NCBI GenBank assembly: GCA_022842935.1
Contig: JALHOP010000003.1
Span: 124,001 to 188,000, forward strand
Length of the DNA stretch: 64,000 nt
Reading direction: 5' to 3'
Source of the DNA: Myxococcota bacterium
GTDB taxonomy: Bacteria; Myxococcota; XYA12-FULL-58-9; JALHOP01
The position numbers and the translations under genes were made by a program. Under the pieces are notes generated by a model that saw only the letters and a list, made by a program, of their open reading frames with translations, searched no databases and was not told the DNA's origin. Below, one piece after another: positions 39,946 through 49,177 of this stretch; position 1 is the stretch's first letter; the number at the start of each line of letters is the position of its first letter.

Positions 39946-41748
39946 CTACTTCAAGACCTCGGTCACCTTGCTCGTCCGACCTGGGCTCACGGTGACCGAC
40001 ACGGTCCGCTCGCTATGCAACTCCGGGTTCACCAAGCGCAAGGAGTAGACGCCTTCGTACAGCTGCGTTGGTGGCAAAGGCGTGCTGCCGAGCTTCTTGC
40101 CACCGAGATAGACGTCGGCCCATGGCTGCGCATCCACCACGACGTGTCCGGTACGAAAGACGAGCTCCTTTCGAACGCTCTCGCCCGGCTTGGTGTTGAT
40201 GCGCAGCGTGTTGTCAAAGCCGGATTTTTCGTCGCGCAGTCGGATGGTCCAGCGGCCCGCGTCGATTCGCTTGTCGGTGATTGGCGTCCGCCCTAGCGGA
40301 GTACCGTTCACGGAGACGTTGACTTCGGGGATGCTCGAGAGAAATAGGCGCGCGGTTTTGTCGGCCTCGGGACGGCGTGACGGTGAGGGGCGAGCTCCGA
40401 CCGCTGGCGGTGAGACCTGTGCCTTCACGGTATTGACCACCGGCTGCTCGGTAGTCGGCCGCTCGGCAATCGGCCGCTCGGCAATCGGCCGTTCGGCAAT
40501 CGGCCGTTCGGCAATCGGCCGCTCGGCAATCGGCCGTTCGGCAATCGGCCGCTCGGCAATCGGCCGTTCGGCAATCGGCCGTTCGGCAATCGGCCGCTCG
40601 GCAATCGGCCGCTCGGCAATCGGCCGCTCGGTCATCGCCTGCTCGGTTCTCGGTCCCTCGGGGACGGGCTCGTACCAAGCCGCGATACTCGCTAGGAGCA
40701 ACACGACCGCTGTGAGCGCCGCTCCGATCAGCACCGTGCGCGTCGACGAGCTCGGGGCCGGCGTCGGTGTGCGGTCACCAAGCAGGATATCGCGCATCGC
40801 CGTTGGTGGTCGCCGTACGTCGCTCGGACGCGCATCGGGGAACAGTCCCCTGGCCATCGCGGCGACGTCGTCATCGCCTGTGCTGCCGAGCATGCTTGCG
40901 ATCCGCCCAGCCTCCCGCCTGACCACGTCGCAGCTCTCCGGCCTTCCCTCGGGTGCGACGGAGAGCATCTGTTCGCACAGCCGGGAAAGCTCTGGATTGC
41001 AATCTGGTCGTAGCGTTGGCAGCGGTGCATGTTTGCCTTCGCGGACGCGGTTCAAGAGCTCGAGCTGGTCTTCGCCAGCGTAACAGCGGCGGCGGGTGAG
41101 CAGCTCGTAGAGGACGATGCCTAACGCGTAGACGTCCGTGCGCCGGTCGACGCCGACACCACGCGCCTGCTCGGGGGCCATATAGCCAATCTTGCCCTTC
41201 AGCACCCCGGCGCGGGTGAGCTCCAGCTCGTCGCGCGCCGTGGCGATTCCGAAGTCAACGACCTTGACCACGCCTTGCCAGGTGACGAACACGTTCGTTG
41301 GTGACACATCGCGATGGACCACGGACAGCGAGCGTCCGTCGTCGTCACGGAGCTCATGCGCTGCATGCAAGCCGGCGGCTGCCCCGGCGATGATGCGCGC
41401 GACGACCGCGTCCGCGATCGGGGTCTTGGTCTGCACCGAACGGGCGAGCACCTGGCCCAGGTCGATACCCTCGAGGTGCTCCATGGCCAGCGCGTATTGC
41501 CCACCGACGTCGAAGAGCTCGTAGACCTGAATGAGGTTGTGGTGCTTGAAGCGGCCAGCCAGGCGCGCTTCGCGCAGAAACATGGCCACCGTTTGGTCGC
41601 GTTGCGCGAGCTTTTCGTTCAAGCGCTTGACGACGACGGATTTTTTGAAGCCGCCCGGTCCGGCCATGCTCGCGAGGAAGAGCTCCGCCATGCCGCCGAC
41701 GGCAAGACGCTCCTCGAGCACGTAACGGCCGAACGGACTGCGCTCCAT
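39946..41748 (-). CDS. Membrane Ser/Thr protein kinase with length-variable ERPIA repeat and PEGA domains
   Basis: This 600-residue Hanks-type kinase has FGRYVLEERLAVGGMAELF, the catalytic lysine in VVVKRL, HRDVSPTN, VVDFGIA and GYMAPEQ. A single transmembrane segment follows near residue 355 (VLIGAALTAVVLLLASIAAWY). The extracytoplasmic part starts with eleven tandem ERPIA pentapeptides encoded by 15-bp DNA repeats, then two PEGA domains (VNVSVNGTPLGRTPI, ADVYLGGKKLGSTPLPP). I prefer the ATG at 41748; an in-frame GTG at 41778 is possible. It is divergent from a secreted TPR-like gene at 41806, a pairing that suggests a common envelope function. Confidence 0.93.
   Translation of the reverse strand: MERSPFGRYVLEERLAVGGMAELFLASMAGPGGFKKSVVVKRLNEKLAQRDQTVAMFLREARLAGRFKHHNLIQVYELFDVGGQYALAMEHLEGIDLGQVLARSVQTKTPIADAVVARIIAGAAAGLHAAHELRDDDGRSLSVVHRDVSPTNVFVTWQGVVKVVDFGIATARDELELTRAGVLKGKIGYMAPEQARGVGVDRRTDVYALGIVLYELLTRRRCYAGEDQLELLNRVREGKHAPLPTLRPDCNPELSRLCEQMLSVAPEGRPESCDVVRREAGRIASMLGSTGDDDVAAMARGLFPDARPSDVRRPPTAMRDILLGDRTPTPAPSSSTRTVLIGAALTAVVLLLASIAAWYEPVPEGPRTEQAMTERPIAERPIAERPIAERPIAERPIAERPIAERPIAERPIAERPIAERPIAERPIAERPTTEQPVVNTVKAQVSPPAVGARPSPSRRPEADKTARLFLSSIPEVNVSVNGTPLGRTPITDKRIDAGRWTIRLRDEKSGFDNTLRINTKPGESVRKELVFRTGHVVVDAQPWADVYLGGKKLGSTPLPPTQLYEGVYSLRLVNPELHSERTVSVTVSPGRTSKVTEVLK
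40453..40632. repeat. 15-bp tandem coding repeat, eleven near-identical copies
   Basis: Units of the form CGGCCGYTCGGCAAT repeat in register and encode ERPIA on the minus strand; the only variation is C/T at one position. Because 15 is a multiple of three, gain or loss of units changes the linker length but not the frame. It is not a CRISPR array, since there are no spacers. Confidence 0.95.
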
Positions 41749-41805
41749 GGCGGTCAGTGTAGCCGCATTGGCACCCACGCAGAAACCTCGATATGAAGCG
41801 CTTGC

Positions 41806-42294
41806 ATGCGCGCTCTGGCCCTGGCAACCCTGATTATTACGGCGCCGACCCTAGCTTCCGCCAGGAGCATATCGTTGGCTCAGGCAGAGAACGCTTACGC
41901 CGCGCTCGACTTCGACCAGGTGATGCCGCTCCTCGCGAGGGCCGGCAAAGAGACCCTGACGCCCGCAGAGGAGCAGCGCCGCCGCGAGCTCACGGCGGTC
42001 ATGCACGCCATCTACGAGCGCCCGGTGCTGGCGAGGAACGGCTTTCTCGAAGTTTTGGCGCACGAGCCGCGCTACCAACTTCCTGAGGGCAGCGCGCCAA
42101 AAATCCGTATGGCTTTCGAGGACGCCGTGTCGGCGCGCGACGCGATGGGCATCAGGCCGCCGCCTCCAGTAACCAGACAGTGGTGGTTCTGGGCTGGCGT
42201 AGGAGCGCTTGTCGTTGGCAGCATCATTGCCGTCGGCGTTTCGGCGGGTAACCGTGAGCCCGACCATGACTACGGTCCCTTCGCGTTGCCGTGA
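41806..42294 (+). CDS. Secreted TPR-like protein with C-terminal membrane anchor
   Basis: This 162-residue protein has a signal peptide (MRALALATLIITAPTLASA), a helical TPR-like middle (AENAYAALDFDQVMPLLARAG) and one C-terminal hydrophobic helix (WWFWAGVGALVVGSIIAVGVSA). Proteins of this plan are common beside Hanks kinases in myxobacteria; the function is unknown. It is divergent from the kinase and overlaps the next gene (GTGA). Confidence 0.75.
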   Translation: MRALALATLIITAPTLASARSISLAQAENAYAALDFDQVMPLLARAGKETLTPAEEQRRRELTAVMHAIYERPVLARNGFLEVLAHEPRYQLPEGSAPKIRMAFEDAVSARDAMGIRPPPPVTRQWWFWAGVGALVVGSIIAVGVSAGNREPDHDYGPFALP

Positions 42295-42629
42295 GAATCC
42301 TGACCGTCATAGCGGTTCTTGCGAGCTGCGGCTGTGGCGTCGATGACCTCGTCGTCGAAGTCCAATCGCGGCGTCGCGTACCCGCCGAGGTCGACACGCT
42401 GAGGCTCACCATCACGGACCTGGGCGAGACCGACACCTTGCGCAGCATTCTCGTGCCCCTCACCGAGCAGTTTCCCGCCGTTGTCCTCTTCGAGGTCGGG
42501 GATGAAACGCCAGAACGGTTACGGGTCGAGGTCGAGGCGCGCCTCGGGCAAGCCATCGTCGATAGCGCGGCCGCCGAGGCCGGACGCGTGGATGGCACCA
42601 CACGTATTCGCATCGACCTGGACAGCTAG
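42291..42629 (+). CDS. Small putative lipoprotein
   Basis: This 112-residue protein starts with a GTG overlapping the upstream stop and has a lipoprotein signal (LTVIAVLASCGCG) with the lipidated cysteine at about residue 13. The mature part (VEVQSRRRVPAEVDTLRLTITD) looks like one beta-sandwich-type domain. No family is recognised. Confidence 0.65.
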   Translation: MRILTVIAVLASCGCGVDDLVVEVQSRRRVPAEVDTLRLTITDLGETDTLRSILVPLTEQFPAVVLFEVGDETPERLRVEVEARLGQAIVDSAAAEAGRVDGTTRIRIDLDS

Positions 42630-42631
42630 AT

Positions 42632-43477
42632 ATGATCGACTACGATCCGCACGATTGGTGGGCGACCTTCTTCGCGATGCGCGGCTCGATGCTGACCGAG
42701 CTGTTCTCGCGTATTTTGGTCGTCACCACGATCGCCGCGGGGGTTGCCGCCGCGCATCACTACGGCTACCCGATCGACATACCCGCGACCCCGCACACGC
42801 TCGTCGGTGTGGCCCTCGGCCTACTCCTCGTGTTTCGAACGAACGCCTCGTATGACCGGTTCTGGGAAGGGCGAAAGTTGTGGGGCGGCATCGTCAATTC
42901 CACGCGCAATGTGGTTCGCGGCGCCGCCGCTCTATTCCCCCGCGACAAGGCCTACGAGGAACTGCGTCTTTGGACGCGCGCCTTTCCCTACGCCTGCATG
43001 CATCTGCTGCGCGGTACCAAGGGGCCGCTCCCCGTTGGGCTCACCCAGGGTGACGAGGCAAGCGCCCAGGTTGCCCAGCATCCTCCCCTGGCGGTGGCGC
43101 TGCGCATGAGCGGCGCCCTCAAGGACGCTCGCGATCGCGGACTCATCACGGACATCCAGCAGATGCACCTCGATGGCATCGTCGCCCAGCTCATCGACCA
43201 TATCGGTGCCTGCGAACGCATTCACAAGACGCCGTTGCCCCTCGCATACGTCGTGCACTTGCGGCGCGCGTTGCTCATCTATTGCGTGACGTTACCGCTC
43301 GTCTTCGTCCAGGCCATGCATTTCTGGTGCATCCCCGCCTGCGCGCTCATTGGCTTCGTGCTCTTCGGAATCGAGGAGATCGGCGTCGAAATCGAAGACC
43401 CCTTCGGGCGCGACGCGAACGACCTGCCACTCGAGGACATCTGCGCCTCAATCGACAAGACTCTCCAGGCGTTGTGA
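42632..43477 (+). CDS. Bestrophin-family (YneE-like) channel protein
   Basis: This 281-residue membrane protein shows the bestrophin signature LVFRTNASYDRFWEGRKLWGGIVNSTRN near residue 70 and hydrophobic helices flanking it. Bacterial members form pentameric ion channels, often cation-selective. It starts 2 nt after the lipoprotein gene and is immediately followed by the zincin gene. Confidence 0.93.
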   Translation: MIDYDPHDWWATFFAMRGSMLTELFSRILVVTTIAAGVAAAHHYGYPIDIPATPHTLVGVALGLLLVFRTNASYDRFWEGRKLWGGIVNSTRNVVRGAAALFPRDKAYEELRLWTRAFPYACMHLLRGTKGPLPVGLTQGDEASAQVAQHPPLAVALRMSGALKDARDRGLITDIQQMHLDGIVAQLIDHIGACERIHKTPLPLAYVVHLRRALLIYCVTLPLVFVQAMHFWCIPACALIGFVLFGIEEIGVEIEDPFGRDANDLPLEDICASIDKTLQAL

Positions 43478-44242
43478 ATGGCCTACGAGCTTCGCGACTA
43501 TTTCGAGACGCAAGATGGTTCGCGCCCGACTACCGCTGGCCTCGACGACGCCCTTGCCAAGAAACATCCCATCGCTGCGTTTTCGATTCTGCGCGGCGGC
43601 GACGTCTTCGAACGTTCTTCCGCTAAGGCGGATATCGCCCGTGGCGAGGCAGAAGCCTACGTCGCGGCGATCGAGCTCGAGGGACACGGTGCCGAAGCCG
43701 CTGAGATTGCGCGCGTTCGCCAAGATGCTGCCCAACTCCTCGCCGGCAACCCCGCCCTAGTGCGCCGTATGGCGATCGCGAAGGCTTTGCGTATCGACAT
43801 CGCGCCGCCTGGCGGTGCGTTCACGAAGCTTGGCCTGCCGCGTGCCATGAGCAGTCACGTCGCCGGCGTGTTCTGGGACGTGCCCGAGTGGTCGAAAGCT
43901 CGGATCGTCGTCCGTCGCGAGCGGCTCCCTGACACGCCGGCACTGGTCGCGCACGAACTGGGTCACGCCATCTTTTACCTCGCGTTCACCGACGCCGAGC
44001 GCGCCCTAATTTACGACCTCCTGCGGCCGACCTTCGGGTCGCGTGCGTCCATGGATGAGGCCTTCGCCATCTATACCGAGCGCGAGGTTCAATCGGCCTT
44101 CGATGCGAAAGATCGAGCCGCTCCCGGCATTTACGGCGCCGTACGCCGGCAGTGGTCGAATGACCAGGTGTTCACGCGATTCGTGCGCAAGCTGTATTTC
44201 CCGGCAAAGCCACTCGCAGGGCCCGGGCTCGCCCCCATCTAG
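43478..44242 (+). CDS. Putative zincin metallopeptidase (HELGH)
   Basis: This 254-residue protein contains LVAHELGHAIFYLAF, the HExxH zinc motif, near residue 155 and a downstream SMDEAFAIYTEREV that could give the third zinc ligand, as in gluzincins. There is no signal peptide. The start codon directly follows the bestrophin stop. The substrate is unknown and the family is not recognised beyond the zinc motif. Confidence 0.7.
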   Translation: MAYELRDYFETQDGSRPTTAGLDDALAKKHPIAAFSILRGGDVFERSSAKADIARGEAEAYVAAIELEGHGAEAAEIARVRQDAAQLLAGNPALVRRMAIAKALRIDIAPPGGAFTKLGLPRAMSSHVAGVFWDVPEWSKARIVVRRERLPDTPALVAHELGHAIFYLAFTDAERALIYDLLRPTFGSRASMDEAFAIYTEREVQSAFDAKDRAAPGIYGAVRRQWSNDQVFTRFVRKLYFPAKPLAGPGLAPI

Positions 44243-44281
44243 GCGTACTTCCACCTGCTCTCTCGCACCCCAAAACCCGAG

Positions 44282-44309
44282 CAACACCCGGGACTTTCAG
44301 TCCGATATG
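44282..44309 (+). promoter_or_regulatory. Weak match to the shared promoter (P9) at the OmpA fusion gene
   Basis: CAAC (44282-44285), 18 bases, then CGATATG (GATATG at 44304-44309). If active, transcription would begin near the in-frame GTG at 44316, 6 nt downstream, rather than the ATG at 44307, which lies inside the -10. Only five of the seven -10 bases match the consensus CGATAAC. Confidence 0.35.
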
Positions 44310-47300
44310 TCCGGCGTGCAGAACCACCCCCCCGTTCATTTCCAGCGCGTGTTCGTTTCGGCTTTGCTTCTGGCCATGGCTCTCCCGTCGGCTCCGGCCG
44401 CCGCGGCGCCATTCATTGATGCGGATCGGGATGGGCTCTCTGATGCCGACGAGACCTTAGCCGGCACCTCACCGACGAACCCCGACACCGACGGCGACGG
44501 CCTCACGGATGGACGCGAATTGAGAGCGCACGGCACCGATCCGCTGGACGCCGACAGCGACAACGGCGGCGTGAGCGATGGTGTCGAAGTTCTCGTTCGT
44601 CATACCGACCCCACGGTCGTGGGAGACGATGGTGCGACCACAAGCTTTGGCGGCGGCTTGCTAGCCACGTTCGTCGATACCAACGCGGTTGCGAACATTG
44701 CCAATCTCGCCCAAGCCGAGTCTGCTTTTGCGACCGCAACACCAAACGCTCTGCACTCGTATGTGAGCTACGTGCCGCTCGACTATAGCGACGGTACCGG
44801 GGATGCTGACGGCGCCTTTGCAGGTGGCACTCCTTTACAAGATGTCTGGAGCGACGACCGCGACACTTGGGTCTGCGCGTTCTCCGGTTACGTCGTCGTA
44901 CCGCCCGCCACGGTGCCGGGAACGCACTACACGTTCGCAGTTGGTAGCGTCGACGGCGTTCGACTGCGCGTCTTCGACGGTACCGCTCTGTTCACCGCCG
45001 AAGTGGACGGCAACCGTGCCTTTACGACGGGGCCGTTCCTGTCGGTCGACTTTCCCGCGGCGGGTGGCGTTTTTCCCATCGAGCTCGTGTCCTATAGTGA
45101 CGTTGGCTCTTGGGGGCTCGAGCTATCGAGCGCCCCGGAGGGCACCGTCTTCAACGCGACCGACTACGATATTCTCACGGCGCCGAACCTCGTGGTTGCC
45201 GATCTGGTCGCTCTGCAAACCGTGACGGATATCAACGGCGGCGTCATGGTGAACGACGACACCATGGAAGTGTTGGTGCGTATCCGCAATGACGGTCAGA
45301 TGGCGGCCGAGTCGGTGGTCTACGCCGCGCGTCCTCCTGGCGGCGTGACGCTCACCGGCACAGGTCTTGGCTTCACCAACGTGCCACCGGGCGCGACTGT
45401 CGTTGGCAGCGAGGTAACACTCGGCCGGCTGCCGCCGGGCCACACCTTTCACATCGTGTTTCGCGCTCGTCTCATCGCGACGGGTGAACAGCGTCTGCAA
45501 GGCGTCGTTACAGCCAGCACAACGACACACCCGAGCATCGGCGCGAGCCGCGCCATCGAATACACCGACGATCCTTTCCGCGGCGTCGTCGACAATTGGA
45601 ACAACCCTGTTGGGCTCTTCCCCACCAGCGGCGAAGACGAAGACGACTACAGTCTCGTTGGCGAGGGGGAGACGCTCTTCAACGACAACGACGAAGATGG
45701 AATTCCCTACGATGACGAGATCGCCGGCGGCACCGACCCGAACAACGCCGACACCGATGGCGATGGCATCAGTGATCGTGACGAAGACACTGACGGTGAC
45801 GGCATCCCCGACTACATCGAGGTGATTGGCGGCACCGATCCCGAAGACCCCGACAGCGACGGCGACGGCCTCGAAGATGGCGAAGAAGATCTCGACCGCG
45901 ATGGTGTCGTCGACCCGGGCGAGACCGACCCCAACGATGCGGACAGCGACGCTGACGGCCTGGATGATGGCGTCGAGGACGCGATCGGCACCGACCCGCT
46001 CGATGCCGATACGGATGGCGGCGGCAAACCCGACGGGATGGAGGTCTCCGAAGGTACAGACCCGCTCGACGCCGACGACGACGTGCCACCGCAGCCGCCG
46101 AGCCCCGTTGATCCCATCGACCCCATCGACGAAGAGCCCGCTCTCGTCGATGCCGATGGTGACGGGATTCCGGACGACTACGAGGTCATCGGTGGTGGGT
46201 GTGCGGGTGTTCCGACGTCTCCCTGGTCTCCAATGGTGGTGCTTATGATGCTTGCCGTCGCTCCTCGCCTCCGCCGCTTTCGCGGATGGTTTCTCGTCGT
46301 CGGTCTGTTCCTCTCGGCCGCTTCTGCGCATGCCCAGGAAAACCGCGGTTTCGCAGCCGAGCGTATGCGGATGTCGATCGATCGCAACGGCATCCTCGAT
46401 GTCGAATACGGCCACATTCCCGAACATCTGACCTGGGACCTTGGTCTCATGGTCGGTGTCGAGAACGACCCGCTTGTGCTCGAGGTGCAGAGTGCCGACG
46501 GTTCGCGGACTCGGGTCGGCTCCCTCATCGGCACCCGTGTTGCCGGCAACCTCGTGTTCGCGATTGCCCTCTGGGATCGTTTGCAGCTCGGCCTCGACCT
46601 GCCAGTCATCCTCCACCAGAGCCGCAATGACGTACAAAGCGCGACGCTCACCGACCTGTCGAGCGCCGGCATTGGCGACCTACGGCTGGTGCCGAAGATC
46701 GGCCTCGTCGGCCAAGAGGACGCGGGCGTCGACATCGCCATCATCGCGGGCGTGACCCTGCCCACTGGAGGCGGTGACGCGTATCGTGGCTCCGACGGTT
46801 TCGCGGTGCAGCCCGAGCTCCTCGTTTCGCGTCGCATCGACGCGTTCCGCATCGCCATGAACGTCGGCTACGCGACGCGGCCCAATCGGGAATCGCTCGA
46901 TCTCTCAGTCGGCAACGAGCTCTACGGAAAGCTTGGTATGGCGGTCGTGCTCGGGCCCGTCGCCGAACTGGGTGTCAGCGGCTCGGTGGCGACGCGCGCC
47001 TCCGCCCCCTTCCAGAATCGCAACCAGACGCCCGCTGAAGTGGACGGTATCCTCTCGTTCTTCCTGCCTTCGGATTTCATTCTCTTTGGCGCCGCCGGCG
47101 TTGGTATCGGCAACGGTTTCGGTACGCCCGACTGGCGCATGATCGCGGGCCTGCGCTACGCGCCGGTCAAAGAGAAGCCCCCTGAGGCCCCGCCTCCACC
47201 ACCGCCGCCAGCGCCCGTCACCGACCGCGACGGCGATGGCATCCTCGACGATGTGGACCAGTGTCCCGACGCGCCGGAGGTCTTCAACCAATTCGAAGAC

Positions 47301-47819
47301 GAAGACGGTTGCCCCGACGCGCCTCCGCCGGCGCCCGAGCCTGTGGCCGCGCCGATCATCATCGACCGCGACGGCGACGGCGTCCCCGACGCCATCGACA
47401 ACTGTCCCGACGTGCCAGGGCTGCCTGATTTCCAAGGCTGCCCGGAGGCGCAGCGCGTTCGTATCGAGAGTGACCGCTTGGTGATCACCGAGACCGTGCG
47501 TTTCCGTACCGGTAAGTCGCTCATCGACAAGCGTAGCTACACCTTGCTCAACAACATCGCCGCGGTGCTCAAGGTGCATCCGGAGATCGAGCTCGTCGAA
47601 GTTGGCGGCCACACCGATGACGTGGGCAACGACGAGACGAATTTGCTGCTGTCGCAAAAGCGGTCGGCAGCGGTCGTTGCCTATCTCACGAAACAAGGTG
47701 TCGACGGTTCGCGGCTCGCGGCCATGGGCTACGGCGAGAGCCGCCCCATCGAGCCGGGCACCACCAAGGAAGCACGCGCCGCCAATCGGCGTGTCGAGTT
47801 CCTCATCAAACAGAAGTAG
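44307..47819 (+). CDS. Large surface protein: Ca-binding repeats, then OmpA-like outer-membrane protein in one frame
   Basis: This 1,170-residue frame has a signal peptide (SALLLAMALPSAPAAAA), DxDxDGLxD thrombospondin-3-type calcium repeats, a PA14-like beta domain, a DUF11-like domain and a second, longer calcium-repeat array. Near residue 630-665 GGGCAGVPTSP, a hydrophobic helix and RLRRFRG resemble a MYXO-CTERM sorting tail, but the frame runs on through a second signal-like segment (FLVVGLFLSAASAHAQ). An outer-membrane barrel, two further TSP3 repeats and a C-terminal OmpA peptidoglycan-binding domain follow. It may be two fused proteins or two separately translated ones; an internal ATG lies at 46233. 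The start could be the GTG at 44316. Confidence 0.85.
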   Translation: MSGVQNHPPVHFQRVFVSALLLAMALPSAPAAAAPFIDADRDGLSDADETLAGTSPTNPDTDGDGLTDGRELRAHGTDPLDADSDNGGVSDGVEVLVRHTDPTVVGDDGATTSFGGGLLATFVDTNAVANIANLAQAESAFATATPNALHSYVSYVPLDYSDGTGDADGAFAGGTPLQDVWSDDRDTWVCAFSGYVVVPPATVPGTHYTFAVGSVDGVRLRVFDGTALFTAEVDGNRAFTTGPFLSVDFPAAGGVFPIELVSYSDVGSWGLELSSAPEGTVFNATDYDILTAPNLVVADLVALQTVTDINGGVMVNDDTMEVLVRIRNDGQMAAESVVYAARPPGGVTLTGTGLGFTNVPPGATVVGSEVTLGRLPPGHTFHIVFRARLIATGEQRLQGVVTASTTTHPSIGASRAIEYTDDPFRGVVDNWNNPVGLFPTSGEDEDDYSLVGEGETLFNDNDEDGIPYDDEIAGGTDPNNADTDGDGISDRDEDTDGDGIPDYIEVIGGTDPEDPDSDGDGLEDGEEDLDRDGVVDPGETDPNDADSDADGLDDGVEDAIGTDPLDADTDGGGKPDGMEVSEGTDPLDADDDVPPQPPSPVDPIDPIDEEPALVDADGDGIPDDYEVIGGGCAGVPTSPWSPMVVLMMLAVAPRLRRFRGWFLVVGLFLSAASAHAQENRGFAAERMRMSIDRNGILDVEYGHIPEHLTWDLGLMVGVENDPLVLEVQSADGSRTRVGSLIGTRVAGNLVFAIALWDRLQLGLDLPVILHQSRNDVQSATLTDLSSAGIGDLRLVPKIGLVGQEDAGVDIAIIAGVTLPTGGGDAYRGSDGFAVQPELLVSRRIDAFRIAMNVGYATRPNRESLDLSVGNELYGKLGMAVVLGPVAELGVSGSVATRASAPFQNRNQTPAEVDGILSFFLPSDFILFGAAGVGIGNGFGTPDWRMIAGLRYAPVKEKPPEAPPPPPPPAPVTDRDGDGILDDVDQCPDAPEVFNQFEDEDGCPDAPPPAPEPVAAPIIIDRDGDGVPDAIDNCPDVPGLPDFQGCPEAQRVRIESDRLVITETVRFRTGKSLIDKRSYTLLNNIAAVLKVHPEIELVEVGGHTDDVGNDETNLLLSQKRSAAVVAYLTKQGVDGSRLAAMGYGESRPIEPGTTKEARAANRRVEFLIKQK

Positions 47820-47827
47820 GTCGGGTC

Positions 47828-48496
47828 ATGCGTTGGACAGTCTTGGTCTTCCTCGCCGCGGTCGCGTGCGGCGAGGGTGTTGGTGGCGGCACTCCGGTGA
47901 CCCTCGGCGCCAACTTGGCCAACGCGCCGACCAGCACGGTGACTTGCGCTGATGGTTATCCCATTCAAATCAACCCGTCCTTTCCCCAGCCCTTCAACGG
48001 CGGCGGCTTCGCTTCGTGTGCTCTCGTGAACTTCCTGCCGCCGCAGGGCCCGAGCCTAGGCCCGGGCGTCGCGTTGCGAGGCAACATCCGGGTCGGCCCG
48101 ACGACCGGCCCCATGCGTTTCGTGCGCATGCGCCAGCTCGCACAGCGGGGCTCCGGCGTGCAGTGCTGCTCGCTCGAGGAGTACGGACAACAGTTCACGC
48201 CGGCCGCGAACGCGGTCACGACAGTGCCACTCAACTTCCGCATGACCCAGGACACCGACCCTGACAGCGGCATCATCACGTCGGACGTGGTTGGCCTCGA
48301 GGTGCTGGCGCCAAGCGTTCCAATCCCGGGCTTCTGGACCAACAACGGCGGCCAGGACTTCACGGTCGCCGACTACATCTTCATCCCGTCGTTCACGCAG
48401 CAGGGAACACAGGCGCCGAGCAACTTCTTGTTGCAGCCTGTCGGCTATAGCGGCTTCGTGATGCTCATCAACGTCGATTACGCGCCGGACAACTAG
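47828..48496 (+). CDS. Putative lipoprotein of unknown function
   Basis: This 222-residue protein has a lipoprotein signal (VLVFLAAVACGEG) with Cys near residue 14. The mature part is Gly/Pro-rich and beta-like, with several cysteines including an adjacent CC pair (SGVQCCSLEEYG). It starts 8 nt after the OmpA fusion stop, so it is probably cotranscribed and may associate with that protein at the cell surface. No family is recognised. Confidence 0.75.
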   Translation: MRWTVLVFLAAVACGEGVGGGTPVTLGANLANAPTSTVTCADGYPIQINPSFPQPFNGGGFASCALVNFLPPQGPSLGPGVALRGNIRVGPTTGPMRFVRMRQLAQRGSGVQCCSLEEYGQQFTPAANAVTTVPLNFRMTQDTDPDSGIITSDVVGLEVLAPSVPIPGFWTNNGGQDFTVADYIFIPSFTQQGTQAPSNFLLQPVGYSGFVMLINVDYAPDN

Positions 48497-49177
48497 AGCC
48501 CTCGGCCCCTCCGCCAAGCCGCGCCCGGGTTACGATCGGATGCCGGAGTTTCAGAAGTGACCTACACCCATCAAGTCGCCCGAGAGAACTTGCAGGTTCG
48601 TCGGGATGGATGCGCCATGCGCCAAAGGCCAAGACCGAACTCGTGACTCTGGCGCCTGGCGGATCGTGACCTGTTTCCTCGAGCCTAGCGCGGCTTCGAC
48701 GGCGGCGCGGACCGCGTGGTTTAGTGGACTGGGCAATTCGAACACGAACGCGCTCGCCTGATTGGAGAGGGCGGCGACGCGTGCTTGCAGGGCGCTAGGC
48801 TCGAAGGCATCGAGTCGATCGAGCTGCACCACGGCCGTGAACTCATGGTCCTCGGTGCCGACCGCCACCCGGCGTTGGTTGCGGTGCTCGATATGAAGCC
48901 GTGGCAGGTTATCCCATCGTGTTCAGCGTCGGCGGCACACATGAAGCACCATTCAAACCTGCGCCGCGTACGATCGCCAATGACGCGAGTACTTCTACTT
49001 CGTGCGCGCCGGCATGCGGCCCAACGCCACGAAGCCTCTCGTCTGACCGTCAGCGTGCCTGGTGCGCCAGATGAGTTTCATCGTGGATGCACGTCCAAGT
49101 TCACCCGGGTTCTTATCGAGGGCGGCGTCTGCTCGGCCGCCTAGTCCTCTTTAGCGCAATCGGCTAGTCTGCCCGCG
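48497..49177. other. 681-bp stretch without a convincing gene; possible gene remnants
   Basis: A minus-strand frame from a GTG at 48868 to 48551 could encode about 105 residues (VAVGTEDHEFTAVVQLDRLDAF...), but a stop lies just upstream of a protein-like stretch (RLHIEHRNQRR), which suggests a decayed gene. Around 48908-48940 the minus strand reads VPPTLNTMG and a stop, nearly identical to the end of the glutathione reductase gene at 50117 (26 of 30 bases). I see no RNA gene or mobile element here. Confidence 0.5.

Noticed and set aside
40453-40632. CRISPR-like array
   Set aside because: The units are contiguous 15-bp coding repeats without spacers.
40190-41083. Plus-strand open frame with SAIGR repeats
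   Set aside because: It is the antisense shadow of the kinase gene; the 15-bp repeats keep both strands open.
48551-48868. 105-residue minus-strand gene
   Set aside because: It starts with a bare GTG without ribosome-binding site, and protein-like sequence upstream is cut by a stop; treated as a possible remnant.
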